Origin: Pontederia crassipes
Taxonomy: Eukaryota; Streptophyta; Magnoliopsida; Commelinales; Pontederiaceae
Assembly (NCBI GenBank): GCA_030549335.1
Contig: CM060196.1
Coordinates: forward strand, 12,725,501-12,789,500
DNA length: 64,000 nt
Direction: 5' to 3'
Below, piece by piece: positions 10,871 through 22,713 of the stretch (the first letter of the stretch is position 1; every line of letters begins with the position of its first letter). The notes below the pieces were generated by a model. It was not told where the DNA came from. It saw only the letters and a list, made by a program, of their open reading frames with translations, and made no database searches. A program made the position numbers and the translations under genes.

Positions 10871-11354
10871 AAAATTTTTAGATAGGTAATCAAGTATTCC
10901 TAAAGGTTTCTCCAACTAAAGGAATGATGAGATTCAACAAAAGATGAATGCTCAGCCCAAGATATGCAAGTTCTTTTGAGGTACTCGAGCTGGTTGGAGA
11001 GGGTGCATGCAGACGAGCATTACCTCCATCATATGGGTGAGTTCATAGTGTATTCCACGTCTCGATGCTTCGAAAGTATAAGCATGACGATGCAAATGTT
11101 ATAAAGTATGAAGAACCCAATCTCAAAGATGACCTGACTTATGAGGAGCGATCCATCCAAATTCTAGAGACTAAGGTTCAACGTCACAACAATAAGGATG
11201 TACCACTAGTTAAGGTGGCTTGGAGCCATCATCAAAGTGACGAAGCAACCTGGGAACTCGAGTATGAGATGCGAAGGGAATTCCCCATACTATTTGGTAA
11301 GTCCTGTCTTCTGATTGAATTCGACAATATTAAAATTTTATTTTAAGGGGTTTA
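10871..11354 (+). pseudogene. Integrase C-terminus with chromodomain-like tail
   Basis: After the solo LTR the frame continues with VFLKVSPTKGMMRF, the GPF/GPY-adjacent block of chromovirus integrases. An open frame at 11065-11346 starts MLRKYKHDD and holds DLTYEERSIQIL and then KVAWSHHQSDEATWELE, which resembles the chromodomain-type tail of Tekay/Del elements. In the family this tail reads histone marks to guide integration. The frame upstream has stops. Confidence 0.75.
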
Positions 11355-13240
11355 TGACGTAAGGTTCAAAAAATTTGAATATAAAAGAAAAGAAGATAAA
11401 AGATAAATCCTAATATGAAAAGGGGGATAAAAACATGGGGGAAAGATAAAAATGAATCAGTGATTGATTTGATTCTCCAAACAACCACACGAACTCAGAT
11501 TTCTCCTCTATATATATGGGATTAAAACCAACAAGTCAGCCCCTTTTCTCCCTACAAATCCGCCCCAGATTTTCCCCTCTCGTTTTGTGCGTCATTCATC
11601 CCTTTCTCATCCCTAACGGCTGCTGCCATGCAGGGGAGACATCGGAGGACTTGGACATTGCCGGACGCGCGCCTGAGCCAAGAGGAGCGGGCAGAGGAAG
11701 AGGAGAAAGAGGAAGTGGAAGAAGAAGGAATTAGTTTCTTGGACAAAAACTTGCAAGGTATGAAACTAGAATAGATTCGTGATAGAATTCTAATTTTAGA
11801 CTTGAAGCATGTCCTATTTGGTTCCTAGTTATCGTATGATGTCATATGATGATTCTTAGTGCCGGCCGCCGCCGAATACGATGATCGGAACTCGAATTGC
11901 ACGTCCGCGCAGTTTCTACACAAAAAGAACCTAGCCCGGGATCTCTGCAACTCGGCCCGGGCAGGTCCATACTTGGATCGAGTTCGATGGAACTCGCCCG
12001 AGACCGCCATTGTCACGAGCGCGAAGCTCTAAAATGAAGAAGAACTCGGCCTGGGTAGATGATGATCCGGCCCGAGTAGTTCCACAATGAAGTCGAGCTC
12101 GGTCGTGACTTTTGTCGAGCGGTCGATCGATTCGTCGAATCGGCCGACTAACCTAGTAAGCATGAACCCGGCCCGAGTGTGACCTAAACTCGACCCGGGC
12201 CATATCCTGATTTATCGAATTGACGACTACACGAACTCGGCCTGGGTTTCACCCAACTCGGCTTGGGCTCTGACACAACTTTTGTCGATTTTATGATGTT
12301 TAGATTCTTGATTCACGTACTTACTCCAAATCTTAATGATGACGATGATTAGGTCAATAATGCACCTAATTTACATTTCATGATCTTATCTTGTTATCCT
12401 GATTAAAGTCCTTATAAAGATTGAATTAAAAGCTGCAAGATAAAAAACGAAGATCATTAAATGGAGAGCTCTTTTATAGGCTGACTTCGATTAGTTATGG
12501 GCTGACTATGGTCAATTATGGGCTGGCTCTGTCAGTTATGATGATGATAATGGACGGGTTGAGGCAGGCCTCCCCGTGGGTTGAAATATACCCCAAATAA
12601 ATTAAAGATGGATATAAGACGATGAAGAAGATGAATACATATGAATAAAAATTCTTACGTACTCATGATGATTGACTTTTGCCACCCTTTATGATGATTT
12701 ACTCATGATCTTTCGATCTTCTATTCATATGCCACTTTACATGTTTCTGTTATCCTTATTATGATTATGATATACTCTTCTCTTATATGATGATGATTTT
12801 TGTCTAGTATTATGATCTTATGATGATAGATATCTTACTTTCATACTGAGTTGTAAAACTCATAGGGAGATTTTTCTCTGCATGTTCTTAAATGCAGGCC
12901 AATGTCAGAATGATGAAGGTGGTCAACGGTGATAGATCGAGCTCGTAGGTGGCTGCACATGGATGTCTTGAGTCCCTTAGGTTCATGTGATAGTTTCCGC
13001 ATATTAGATCGATGTATTATCTTTCCTTTGAACTCATGTGAAGTTCTTATCAGTCTTTCCCATATTATGATGTCACATTCTTTTTATTATTTAATGATGA
13101 TTAGACTTCTGCTTTATATGATGTTGAGTTGACCAGATAGTCTTCTTTTTGGTCAATATGATGTACATGTAAAGATAACTCGTAGCGTCCTCGAAGCGTA
13201 TTCTGCCATGTGGCAGGGTGCGATTTTGGGGGGTGTTATA
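11355..13240 (+). repeat. 3' LTR of the Tekay-like element (about 1.9 kb)
   Basis: It starts TGACGTAAGG (a mutated TGTAACG end), just after a short purine run aagggg, and ends GGGTGTTATA before the gaaat duplication. A TATA-like ctctatatatatggg lies near 11506. The middle (about 11930-12270) carries many copies of a GC-rich word close to ctcggcccgggt, in an otherwise AT-rich LTR. Confidence 0.85.
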
Positions 13241-13245
13241 GAAAT

Positions 13246-15470
13246 GGTAAGAAAAGAGGAAAAGATAAGATTAGAAAAGTTTTAATGAGAATAAAAGTGG
13301 TATTAAACAAAAGATAATTCCTAATTATATTAGTTGATGAAATTATAATAAGATTAAGGATTCAAAATTGAATTTGAATCTAATTAGAAGTTTATGCTAT
13401 AAAGAACTTCTAATTTGAGTTAAGATAAGAGTTTTATGTTCAAAATATCTAAAAGATAAAATAATATTATATTATTATTTATTCCAAAATTTTAAAAGAT
13501 AGGAATAATATTTATTTAATTTAAAAAATTAGGAATAATTATGTTTATGATAGATAGAGTAAAGAAAATATAGTTAACAGATGACTAAGGATAAAAGTTT
13601 CTTGAAGTATTGAATTAGGATTTCTAAGGATGTAGAAATTAGGAATTTTAAAGATAAAAATATTCAGGAAATAAATCAATAAAAAAATTATTTTAAATAT
13701 GAAAATCAAGACATAGTAATTTTAATTAGTTATTTAAATTTGAAAATTTGTAGGAAATAAAAGATAAATTATGAATATGAAGTATGATTAGAAATTCTAA
13801 TTAGATTACAACTTATGAAACTTTTTCCTAGAAATATGACTTTGTCTCCTTCAAGTCATCTTTTTTCTTTTTATGTTTGTATTTTTCTTCCAATTTTTTC
13901 CAACATGTTCTTCCTCTTTGGTGCGCGTGTTGCTGAAACTTTCGGACATCTCTTCGTGGCACATTCGTCTGTGTAATAATGCTAGAGTCATTGCCAAAAA
14001 TAAGGTGGTCACCGAAAAAATTGTCTAAACTTTCGATTTCCAAATACTTCTACCTAGACAAGTACATACATATTTATTTTATTAATAGTTGTCTAAAGTT
14101 AAAGATACTTGTCTAAAGTTCACTTTTGGATTCATTTTCTTAATAGAATAATAAAATTTTAAAAATATTAAAATATATTTTATGTTCTCAATCATAAATA
14201 AGTCCATAAGATAGTTCTTTAAAATCACATTTTGGTACCCAAAATCTCGATCAAAGTTGATGAAAAACCACCCGATGCAGAACTCAGGCTAAGTTTCTCC
14301 AAATTCGACCCGAGTTGACAATATTTTTTTGACGTGTTTTTGCCAACATTGAATTCGACTCAGATTTGATATAAACTCAAATTGATTTTTTACCTAACCC
14401 GGGTATGTTTGGTTGAGGGTGAAATGACAGTAAGGAGGGGGAAGGAAAATGAGGAGAATCTGTTCTCCTCGTTTGATTGAGTTTAAGTTGGAGGGGAATG
14501 AAAGGGAAAGTACCCTCCTTTCCCTTCCATTCTCTTCTAATGTTCTATTTTTCTTTTCCTTCCAAATCAGGATGAAAAGGAGGGGAAAGACATATTTAGT
14601 ATGTGCTTCCAATTTTAAGCAAATAAATTAAATATATAACTATATATGCAAATGATAAAATCATCTAAATAAATTAATTACTTAACATTCATTCCATTCC
14701 TTTCCCTTAAACTAAACATGAGTAATTATTCACCTTCATTCTCCTATATTTTCTTCCCATAATTTCCCTTCACACTCTTTACCTTTCCTTCCCCTCCTGT
14801 TTGGTTCAAAATTCATTAAGGGAAAGAGAAGGTAACGAGTGGAAAGAAAAATGATGGGAAGAAAATGTAGGAGAATGAAGGTGAATAGTTATCTCTATTT
14901 TGTTAATATCATTAAGTGATTAATTTATTTAGACAATCTTATCATTTATATTTAATTTATTTGGTCAAAATTAAAAACACACATGAAATATGTCTTTTCC
15001 GTCCTTTTCACCCCGATTTGAAGGGAAAAGAAAAATGAAGCGTTGGGGGGGGGGGGAATCGAAGGAAAATGAGGACTTTCCCCTTCTTTCCCCTCCAACT
15101 TAAACTCAACCAAACGAGGGTAATGAATTCTCCTCCTTTTCTTTTCCACTCCTTACCATCCTTTCACCCAACCAAATAATGAATTTTGAACCAAATAGTC
15201 CCTTAGAGTTTGCATAGCTATTTTCGAGAGTTTCGACCTGGCCCGCATCGATCATAAACTCGGTCTGGTTCAGAAGTAGAATAGAAAAAAGTATGTTCAG
15301 TTGTTTCATTTGGCAATGATCCGACCCAGGTTTCTTGTAACCAGCCCAAGTTTTCAAGTTAGGAAAGGTTAAAAAGTTGTCGAGACATATCCGAACCGAA
15401 TAACACTTGGACCCAACCCGAGTTTCAACCCCCCATTTCCGTACGATCCGTGCTAATATTGGCATTCTCG
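13246..15470 (+). repeat. Remainder of the older split LTR, AT-rich
   Basis: This continues the LTR interrupted at 4943. It has AT-rich DNA to about 14250, then flanks carrying cgacccgagt-type words (14300-14400 and 15230-15430) around a fold-back element. No protein of its own is seen; the short frame at 13828-14043 on the minus strand is Lys-rich and unrecognised. Confidence 0.4.
14403..15178. mobile_element. Fold-back (long inverted repeat) element
   Basis: The left arm (14403 to about 14640) and right arm (about 14945-15178) are inverted copies: tttggttgagtttaagttgg-type text on one side, ccaacttaaactcaaccaaac on the other. The centre (about 14690-14895) is itself a second imperfect inverted repeat around 14800. 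It therefore could be two nested palindromic elements. A run of 12 G lies at 15045-15056. There is no coding capacity. Confidence 0.7.
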
Positions 15471-15489
15471 GGGCCATGGGAGAAATAAC

Positions 15490-17016
15490 TGATTAATGTG
15501 AAGTAGCGTCGCATATATTAGTGACGCTACGTAAATGTCACTAGCACCTTTTTGGCGTCCACTTTGCATCTCAATAATGAGATGCTATTTGCCTCTCGAT
15601 AGCATCTCATTAGCTATTTATGAAATAGACGCTAACGATGGCACATTGGAGACGCTATGTAGACGCTATTATTGCGCGCCACAGAGCGAAAATGTGTGAG
15701 AGAACCTATCGCCGTTCTCGCATCGATATCTCTTGATGTTAACCTCGGCTCTAAAGAGACGCTATCTAGCATCGCATGCTTCGGCGACGCTATGTAGACG
15801 CGAAAGTGATTACTTGGCAACTATTTATAGGTTATCTATATTTATATCGCTATTTGTTTTATATTTAAATCCTAAACCTTATATATTATATATACTATAT
15901 GTTAATCAATAAATTAATTAAATATTAAATTAGTATTATCAACATATATATGTATTCCTACATGATTACCCATATTATATATATGTACTACATGATTACA
16001 TATATATGTATTTTTACATCATATGAGTGTTCTGAAATATATAATTTGTTACATATATTATTTATGTTATCTATACATACAATATATATAATATCTTAAT
16101 TATGCATATATTATTTTTATATTCTTAATCATGAAATCATGGTGGTTGAATTAAAAGAGTGATTTGCTATAAATTATCCCATTTTAGCATCACCGTGGAG
16201 ACTCAATGGTGTCAACTTCGCGTCTAACTAGAGCCGCCGACATTGACGAAGCTATGGTGACACTATTGGCGTCTTTGTAGCATCGCCAACTTGAGACGCG
16301 AATAAGTTTTAGACGCTAGTTCAGCGCTACGGGTCGCTAAACTTCTCTAGCGACTCAATAGCATCTGTATTGTGCCGCCTTAGCCGAATTTTTATCACAC
16401 TCGCTTAATCGGGCACATATAGACATATAAATACGCGTATATACTTATACTTATATATAATAAGTACATATATACATATTATTATCACTTAATCTCACAC
16501 ATATCAACATATACACATATATTCACTTCGAATACGTATACATATACATGTTATCTATATATGACTCGCACATGTATAGACATATACATACACGTATATA
16601 TTTATAATACATATAGATAAACACATTATTGTGACTTAATCTCCTACACATAGACATATACATACACATATATTACACACACACATATATATATAGACAC
16701 ACACAATTTTGTTATAGACACATATACATATAGACTTATAATTTTATATACATACATGATAGATTGTCGGAAGGGAATAAAACAACTAGAATGGGGCACA
16801 ATGCGATGAGACGCTATATTGATAAATAAAATTACATACATAATAGAAAATTTGAAATAGAAAAACAATTAGCGTCTCTCTGGCATCACAATTAAGGGAC
16901 GCTAAATCAAAATCGACGCCCCTAGGACGCTATGGTGTCGCTATAGTAACTTAGCGACACATTAGATACCGTTGGTTCTTTCATGGCGAAGAAAGATGGG
17001 CTAAAGAAACAACTAA
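15490..17016 (+). repeat. CACTA 5' subterminal repeat region with AT microsatellite-like stretches
   Basis: Repeated words such as gtagcgtcgc, agacgctat and gcgtctc occur in both orientations. In En/Spm the element-encoded DNA-binding protein binds such subterminal motifs. Between about 15840-16150 and 16400-16860 lie low-complexity tatata/acatata stretches with no motif. Confidence 0.65.
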
Positions 17017-17635
17017 TGTCGATACCACAATGGCGACTCGAGCAATCCGTACAGGGACATGATACAAGATGCAATGTTAGGAGAAAATATTGACGAAACA
17101 TTGATTGAAGAAGACCCGAATCCTTCGGCTTCTAAGTTTTATAATCTTCTCGAAGAAGCAACCTTTATGAGATGGATGCGTGAAACAAACTACACTTTCT
17201 GTAGTGGCACAACCCATGAATTTAAAATCAAAATTTAATATGAGCGAAAGTTGTTTTGACCGGATGCTTGCCATTATTAAGAGTATGCTTTCAGCTTCAG
17301 AGAAATTATCAGGACATTTTTACAAGTGTAAACGGTTGATGAGAGATTTAGGGTTGGAATATCAAAAGATTGATGCATGCCGCAATTAGTGCATGTTGTA
17401 CTATAAAGAAAACAACTTACTTATGAGTTGTTCTATTTGTGGCGAGTCCAGATTCAAACCGAAAAAGAATTTCCAAAGTTTGAAAAAAAAATGTGGCAAA
17501 TGCAATATTTAGATACTTTCCGATTGTTCCAAGATTACAACGACTATTTCTTTCTAAAAAAACTGCATCATTTATGAGGTGGCACAGAGAAGGGGCACGT
17601 GAAGATCAAAATTCAATTACACATCCTTCGGATGC
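17017..17635 (+). pseudogene. TNP2-like CACTA transposase, first part
   Basis: Frames broken by shifts show the start of the TNP2 (Transposase_21) family: DPNPSASKFYNLLEEA near 17115, then KRLMRDLGLEYQKIDAC near 17335, then CSICGESRFK near 17430. The acidic start and the CxxC block are standard in this family, whose product cuts the element ends in the nucleus. At least one frameshift near 17170 and stops at 17387 and 17516 inactivate it. The gene is cut at 17635 by the Athila-like insertion and resumes at 31883. Confidence 0.8.
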
Positions 17636-20600
17636 TGATAGTGATATTTGGGTTTTATAGTGATAACTTGCTGAAATTAAAGAAAATGTCAATTTTTCAT
17701 TTTTTTTTTGGTCTCCCAACTCACTAGCTGCAAGTGCACAGGTAAGTTATAGTAGACTCAGGTTGTCGTATCCACAAGAATTTGAAGTCTAAGGCACCCT
17801 AAAACAATCTAAATTAGTTCTACTTTAATGGTTAAAAATAGATTTTCAAAGGGAAGTGAAAACAGATTTTTTTTATGGAAAGTGAAATGATAACAGATTT
17901 TTGGGTTTTGGAAATTTATCAAAACTGAATTATAAATGCTAGAATGAAGTCTAAAAAGGTTTAACTATCTATGAGGAAGGTTCTTCTAGGATTTGGGGTT
18001 CATCTAAATTAATTAAGGATGGAATGGAACAAGTTATCACTAAATGTCCAACTTTTGATTCAACTTGAAAATGGGTGTTCCCACAGCTCAATTGGCTTCT
18101 AACTAAGCAATATATGATTATATAATTGTTAGCTAGGTTGAATCAAAAGAGGGTCCTCACTGAAAATCAAGTTATCATTGGGCTCAAAAGAAAGATTCAA
18201 TGCTGATTTTTTGCAATTCAAGGAAGTTTGGAATGATAACTTGCATTTACAATCATAAAAAGATGGAATCATTCCAATCAACCAAACCAGGATAAAATAT
18301 ACTCAATAATGGTGCTTGTGTTCCATGATTCATCTCTGAATTCAAGGGAGATTCAAAATCAACCTCTCGGTTGCAAAATAAATTGGAATCCACACAAACA
18401 CACTCAATTGGAAATGCAAAACATATGGCCACATGAGTTCACAATTTCCATTGCTCCTTGGCCCATATCTGGATCTCAAAGAAGCCCTTAAGACTACCTC
18501 TCAGTAGTGGATTAATATGAGGGTTGACAATGGAAATCAGAAGTTAGAAAAATGAGAAAACAGAAATCAACATTTCTGAAAAAATCAGCAATGTGGATTG
18601 ATGGAATTCAAGTTTGCCAAATGCCCCTTGACCCATCTCTGGATTACAAGGGATTCCTAGAGTACACCTCTCAGTGATTTGAATAAAATAGGGATTAACA
18701 ATTGGCAAATCAGATTCCAAACAATCAGAAAATAGAATTTAGAATCAAACTAAGAAATCAGATTTTGGAAAAAAATCAGATTTGAATTCTGAATTGTCAA
18801 TGATCTTGATTCATTTCTGAATAAGATCATGGCATATATTAGCCTCTCAACTATTCAATTATCTAATCCTTGATGACAATCAGATTCAAAAGCCCAAGAA
18901 ATTAGATTTTTAAATTCAGAAAACCAGATTCTGAAATTCAGGAATTTTAGGTTCCAAATCAAACTTAAGGTAATGTTGAGAATAGATTTGAATCATGAAA
19001 TGCCCAAATATTCATAACTCAATTCTGAACAAGATTAGGATGAAGACCAACCTTCCAATTGCTCAATTAATCAAGTTCAGAATGTCAAATAGGTTCAAAC
19101 AGTTCAGAAATCAGATAACCAAAAAATCAGAATTAGAAATCAGTGGAAAAAAAAATCTGATTTGAGTCAAATGATTGTCCAAATAATCTTGATTCATTTT
19201 TGAACAAGATAGGGACAATAGCAACATCCCAAGAACTCAAATCCTTGATGACAATCAGATCCAAAGCCCAAGAAATCAGATTTTCAGACTTCAGGAATTT
19301 AGGAAACCAAAAAAATCAGCAACTCAGTAATTTAGAAATCAGAATTTTAAACCAATGGAAACCTGACTTACCAATTGATTCTTGATCCATCTCTGGATTA
19401 CAAGACATCCCTAAAGTTCACTTATCAGTGAAGGGAATGATTCAGGGGACTCAATTGATTAAATCAGATTCCAATTAGGAATCAGAAAAAATTAGAATTC
19501 TGATTTCTATTAAAAAATCAATGGAAAATTCTGGTTTTGAGTCAAATGATTGCCCAAACAATCTTGATTCATTTCTGATCAAGATTTGGGACAATATCAA
19601 CCTTCTAGTTGCTCTATTAATCAAATCCACAATGGCAAACAGATTCAAAGGTCTAGGAATTCTGGTTCAGGAAATTCAGAAAAACAGAAACCAGAAATCT
19701 AAATTTCAGAAATCAGCACTTCAATTAAATTGGAATAAAGAACTTGACATTGATTTCTAATCCATTTCTGAACTAGGGATAGATCAAATGATAACTTCTC
19801 AGCTATAGATTACAATAGGATCCAACAATGGCAAGAACTAACATTAGAAAATTCTGAAATCTGAAAATCAGCAAATGATTCAGTGCAGGAATTATAAAAC
19901 AGTCCATATCCATCCAAAACTAATCTAAACTACTACCCTATCCTAGAAGAAATGGAGTTTAGCTCCTCATATTTACAAGATTTGACATCAAATGGGATAA
20001 GAAACAGATACAATTCATGGTTCTTTGAAGCTTCCTGGCCAGCAGCTCCTCCACCAGAATCAATCCAGCCTTGCTTGCCTTCAAACCCTTGAATGACCAG
20101 CCTCCCCTCTCCTCCAGAAAAATCCAGCTTATATATCACTCCTTTCCACCCTTTGATCAGCATCTAAATGTTCTAATCCTCCTGATTGCAGCCACCTGTC
20201 CACCCCTCTGAAATTCCAGCTGCAGATTCCTTTTTGGTGCAGGAAAAAGTAGATGGTCCCCCCTACTTTGTCCACTTTTTGGCCACCTTTCTCCCTGCTA
20301 CAAATCCCCAAACAGCATCAAAGCCCTTGAATGGTATTTTGACAAATAAGGATTAGGATAATGATAGTTGCTAGCTCAGATATCAAATGATATTAGGTGT
20401 TGTGCAGGAATGAAAACTTGTATCAAAATTAATGAATTAAGGGGCCCGGAATGATAACTTTATGAAAATCTTGGAAAATGTCCTAATATGGGTGGTTCAA
20501 AGCATTTCAGGCATCAAATTGATTAGAGTGACAAGTGAGTGAGGTCAGAAATCAAATATGAATGAGATTCCTAAAAGTGATAACTTGAGTGCCCCAAAAA

Positions 20601-21173
20601 CGATAACTTATATGACTTAAAAATGATAACTTGTCATAACTTGAGTTTTGATTATTCAAATGTGATGAAATTTGACCAGCAATGAGTTAGAACAATAATA
20701 AGATGATTGCTTAAGGTCCTTGTGCAGAATTAATGGTTTTGCATGTCGAAATGATAGAATTGCCCTTTAACGATAACTTGGCACTTGAAAAATGATAACT
20801 TGTTCAAATGGACTCAAAACTTTGCACAAGTTGAGATGTGACTATCCAAACATGATTTATACATGATAATGATGGATTTAGGGCAAGAAAACCATTGAAA
20901 ATAAGTTCATTCAAAATAATGATAACTTGACACTTAGGAATGATAACTTGTCCTTAAAATGATAACTTGGCATAGAATTTAAATATTAATAGATTTTGGA
21001 ATTTCAGAACCTCTATGCACATGGAATTAAGTATGAAATGAGGAATATCAACTAGTTATCACAATGTTTGCATTCCAAGTATAATTGGCCCAAAACTAGG
21101 CAAAAGTGAGACTCGATATGTATGAATTGCATCTAAAATGGGTTAAAATCATATAGTGATCAGCAAGTGATCA
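17636..21173 (-). repeat. 3' LTR of the Athila-like element (3538 bp)
   Basis: It starts TGATAGTGATATTTGG and ends AGTGATCA. Compared with the 5' LTR it has 20 extra bases after gtgcacagg near 17745 and one or two homopolymer differences. The region 18331-19763 is a degenerate tandem repeat array and 20440-20990 holds many gataacttg words (see findings). The 76-codon minus-strand frame at 19933-20163 is present in both LTRs and is probably untranslated leader. Confidence 0.93.
18320..19900. repeat. Degenerate tandem array, unit about 133-208 bp, inside the LTR
   Basis: A phrase close to gattcatttctgaacaaga recurs with anchors at 18331, 18464, 18634, 18812, 19020, 19195, 19388, 19570 and 19763. 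The spacings are 133, 170, 178, 208, 175, 193, 182 and 193 bp. After it come shared phrases such as a cctctcagt-like block and runs of aaatcaga. The same array lies in the other LTR about 10.7 kb away (roughly 29030-30600). Confidence 0.75.
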
Positions 21174-22713
21174 AACTCCCCCAAGCTTAGCTTTTTGCTT
21201 GTCCTCAAGCAAAACATTCAGAAATTAAGGACAAACTTGAATTAAAAGTCCACAAATGAAGTAAAGATTAGCTGAATTGAATCCAATGAGTTTCCCACTT
21301 TGCCAACACTTCATTCTTTCCAAAAACTCAATTTCTAGCTAGGGAATCACAGAGGCTAAAGCAAATTTAAGCCATGGAAGAAGTACTAGCAATAACATGT
21401 TTGAATTGTAGGAATTGTCAACTTTACAAAGGGGTTGAACTACAAATCTCTTCATGAACAGGTTTTGAATTGATTAAACAGGTTTAACACCTGACTTTTA
21501 TTCATGAAATGCATATAAATAGGTTTAGCACCTGATTTTTATTCATGCTTTCTTTAGGAGAGATTCCTTTGGAAGTTTTGCTCTCCTAATTTTTTTTTCT
21601 TTTTGCATTGAAGAGAGATTCCTTTGGAAGTTTTGCTCTCTTCCTTTTTTCTATGCATGCATATGAATTTTTACTTTTCCTTTTTTTCATTTTTCTATCC
21701 TGTTCATGAAGTGAGCAATAGTTCAAACTCAAGTATAGTTTAGATCCCTTTATCCAAAAAGTCAAGTTTTTCCTATTTAGCATGGCAGCAAGAGCCTTGA
21801 CTCTCTTCTAGATATCTGATATTACTAATTCAATCCATAAGTATCAGCTAGTGTGACCCACAAAAAGGAAAAATTTTCAGCTAAAAACTTCATTCAAATG
21901 CATCTGAATTCATAATGTCAATTAAAGCAAGAAGGCTAATGGCCAAGTTGGCCACTTGGTATTGGAGTGCACCCACTGTCAAAATAAAGTATTCTACCCA
22001 TTTCAGAGTCAAAATGAATTCAGAATTGAGTTGGGTCCAAAAATTGATAACCGAGTGATAACTAGTGATAACTTGTGAAAACCAATGATAACCTGGTATG
22101 AATTATGATATGAACATTAAAATCAATTGAAAACATGATGTAAAAGTTAGAAAAGCATCAGGTTTCCTCCCCCAAGCTTATTCTCAACACTGTCCTCAGG
22201 GTTGAAATAAAGGCAAGGGAGAGGGGTGGGTGGGATTGAAATGCATTAAATTGGGCATTTGAATTCTCTTGGCACTTCATCCAGAAACTTTGGGTGGTCT
22301 AATCTTCTTAGTTGCAACTGATCCTGTAGAGAAACAAAGGATATCAATTGGTATGGCAGATTTGCAACTAATCAGATTTTTTAGTGCAGAATTCAACATT
22401 GCATTGGGAATTTTTGAAATTCACTGAAATTGGGCTATAATAGATTGGGATAACTGAAATGAATGTTAATTCAGATGATAATATGATCAATGTAGCATAA
22501 TGAAAAAAATATTATCAGTTATCATTAAGTTTTCAGTGTAAAAATCAGAAATATGGGTAAGGGTACTCCCTGAATTTGAGACTTGTGAATTGAACATGTT
22601 CCTCATCCCTTATTCCTGCAAAAACAGAAAGATTAAGTGTAAAGTGACTTGGGTTACCTCCCAGGAAGTGCCTTTCTTTAATGTCTTTGGCTAGACATTG
22701 ATACATGGTGAAA
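21174..22713 (-). other. Athila-like element 3' non-coding region and polypurine tract
   Basis: Reading on the minus strand, pol ends at 22714 and about 1.5 kb without a recognisable frame follows. Just before the 3' LTR the minus strand reads gcttgggggagtt (21174-21186), the polypurine tract that primes plus-strand DNA synthesis. Athila elements often carry an env-like frame here; none is visible. Copies of tgataact words occur near 22040-22100. Confidence 0.8.

Larger units (their letters stand above)
4939..13245 (+). mobile_element. Decayed Ty3/gypsy element, Tekay/Del-like, target duplication GAAAT
   Basis: The element runs from 4944 (TGTAACGCCC) to 13240 (GGGTGTTATA). The five bases before it (4939-4943) and after it (13241-13245) are both gaaat, a clean target-site duplication. 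Protein order on the plus strand is gag, protease, reverse transcriptase, RNase H, integrase and a C-terminal chromodomain-like tail, as in chromoviruses of the Tekay/Del lineage. Every domain has stops or frameshifts. The left LTR is cut short, part of the RT is missing, and a solo LTR is inserted in the integrase. It is therefore non-functional and mid-aged or old. Confidence 0.9.

Noticed and set aside
15474-15485. Exact left end of the large CACTA element
   Set aside because: atgggagaaata resembles a decayed CACTACAAGAAA, but no tcc duplication precedes it, so the boundary is given only as approximate.
16400-16870. Possible CRISPR-like or regulatory array of acatata repeats
   Set aside because: It is low-complexity TA/CA DNA in a plant transposon; units are irregular and not spaced like an array.
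19933-20163. 76-codon minus-strand frame present in both Athila LTRs (also 30636-30866)
   Set aside because: Identity of the two follows from LTR identity. No protein family is recognised, and it lies in probable untranslated leader just downstream of the LTR TATA box.
21174-22713. Env-like gene in the Athila-like element
   Set aside because: Expected at this place in some Athila elements, but no open frame of useful length or membrane segment is present.
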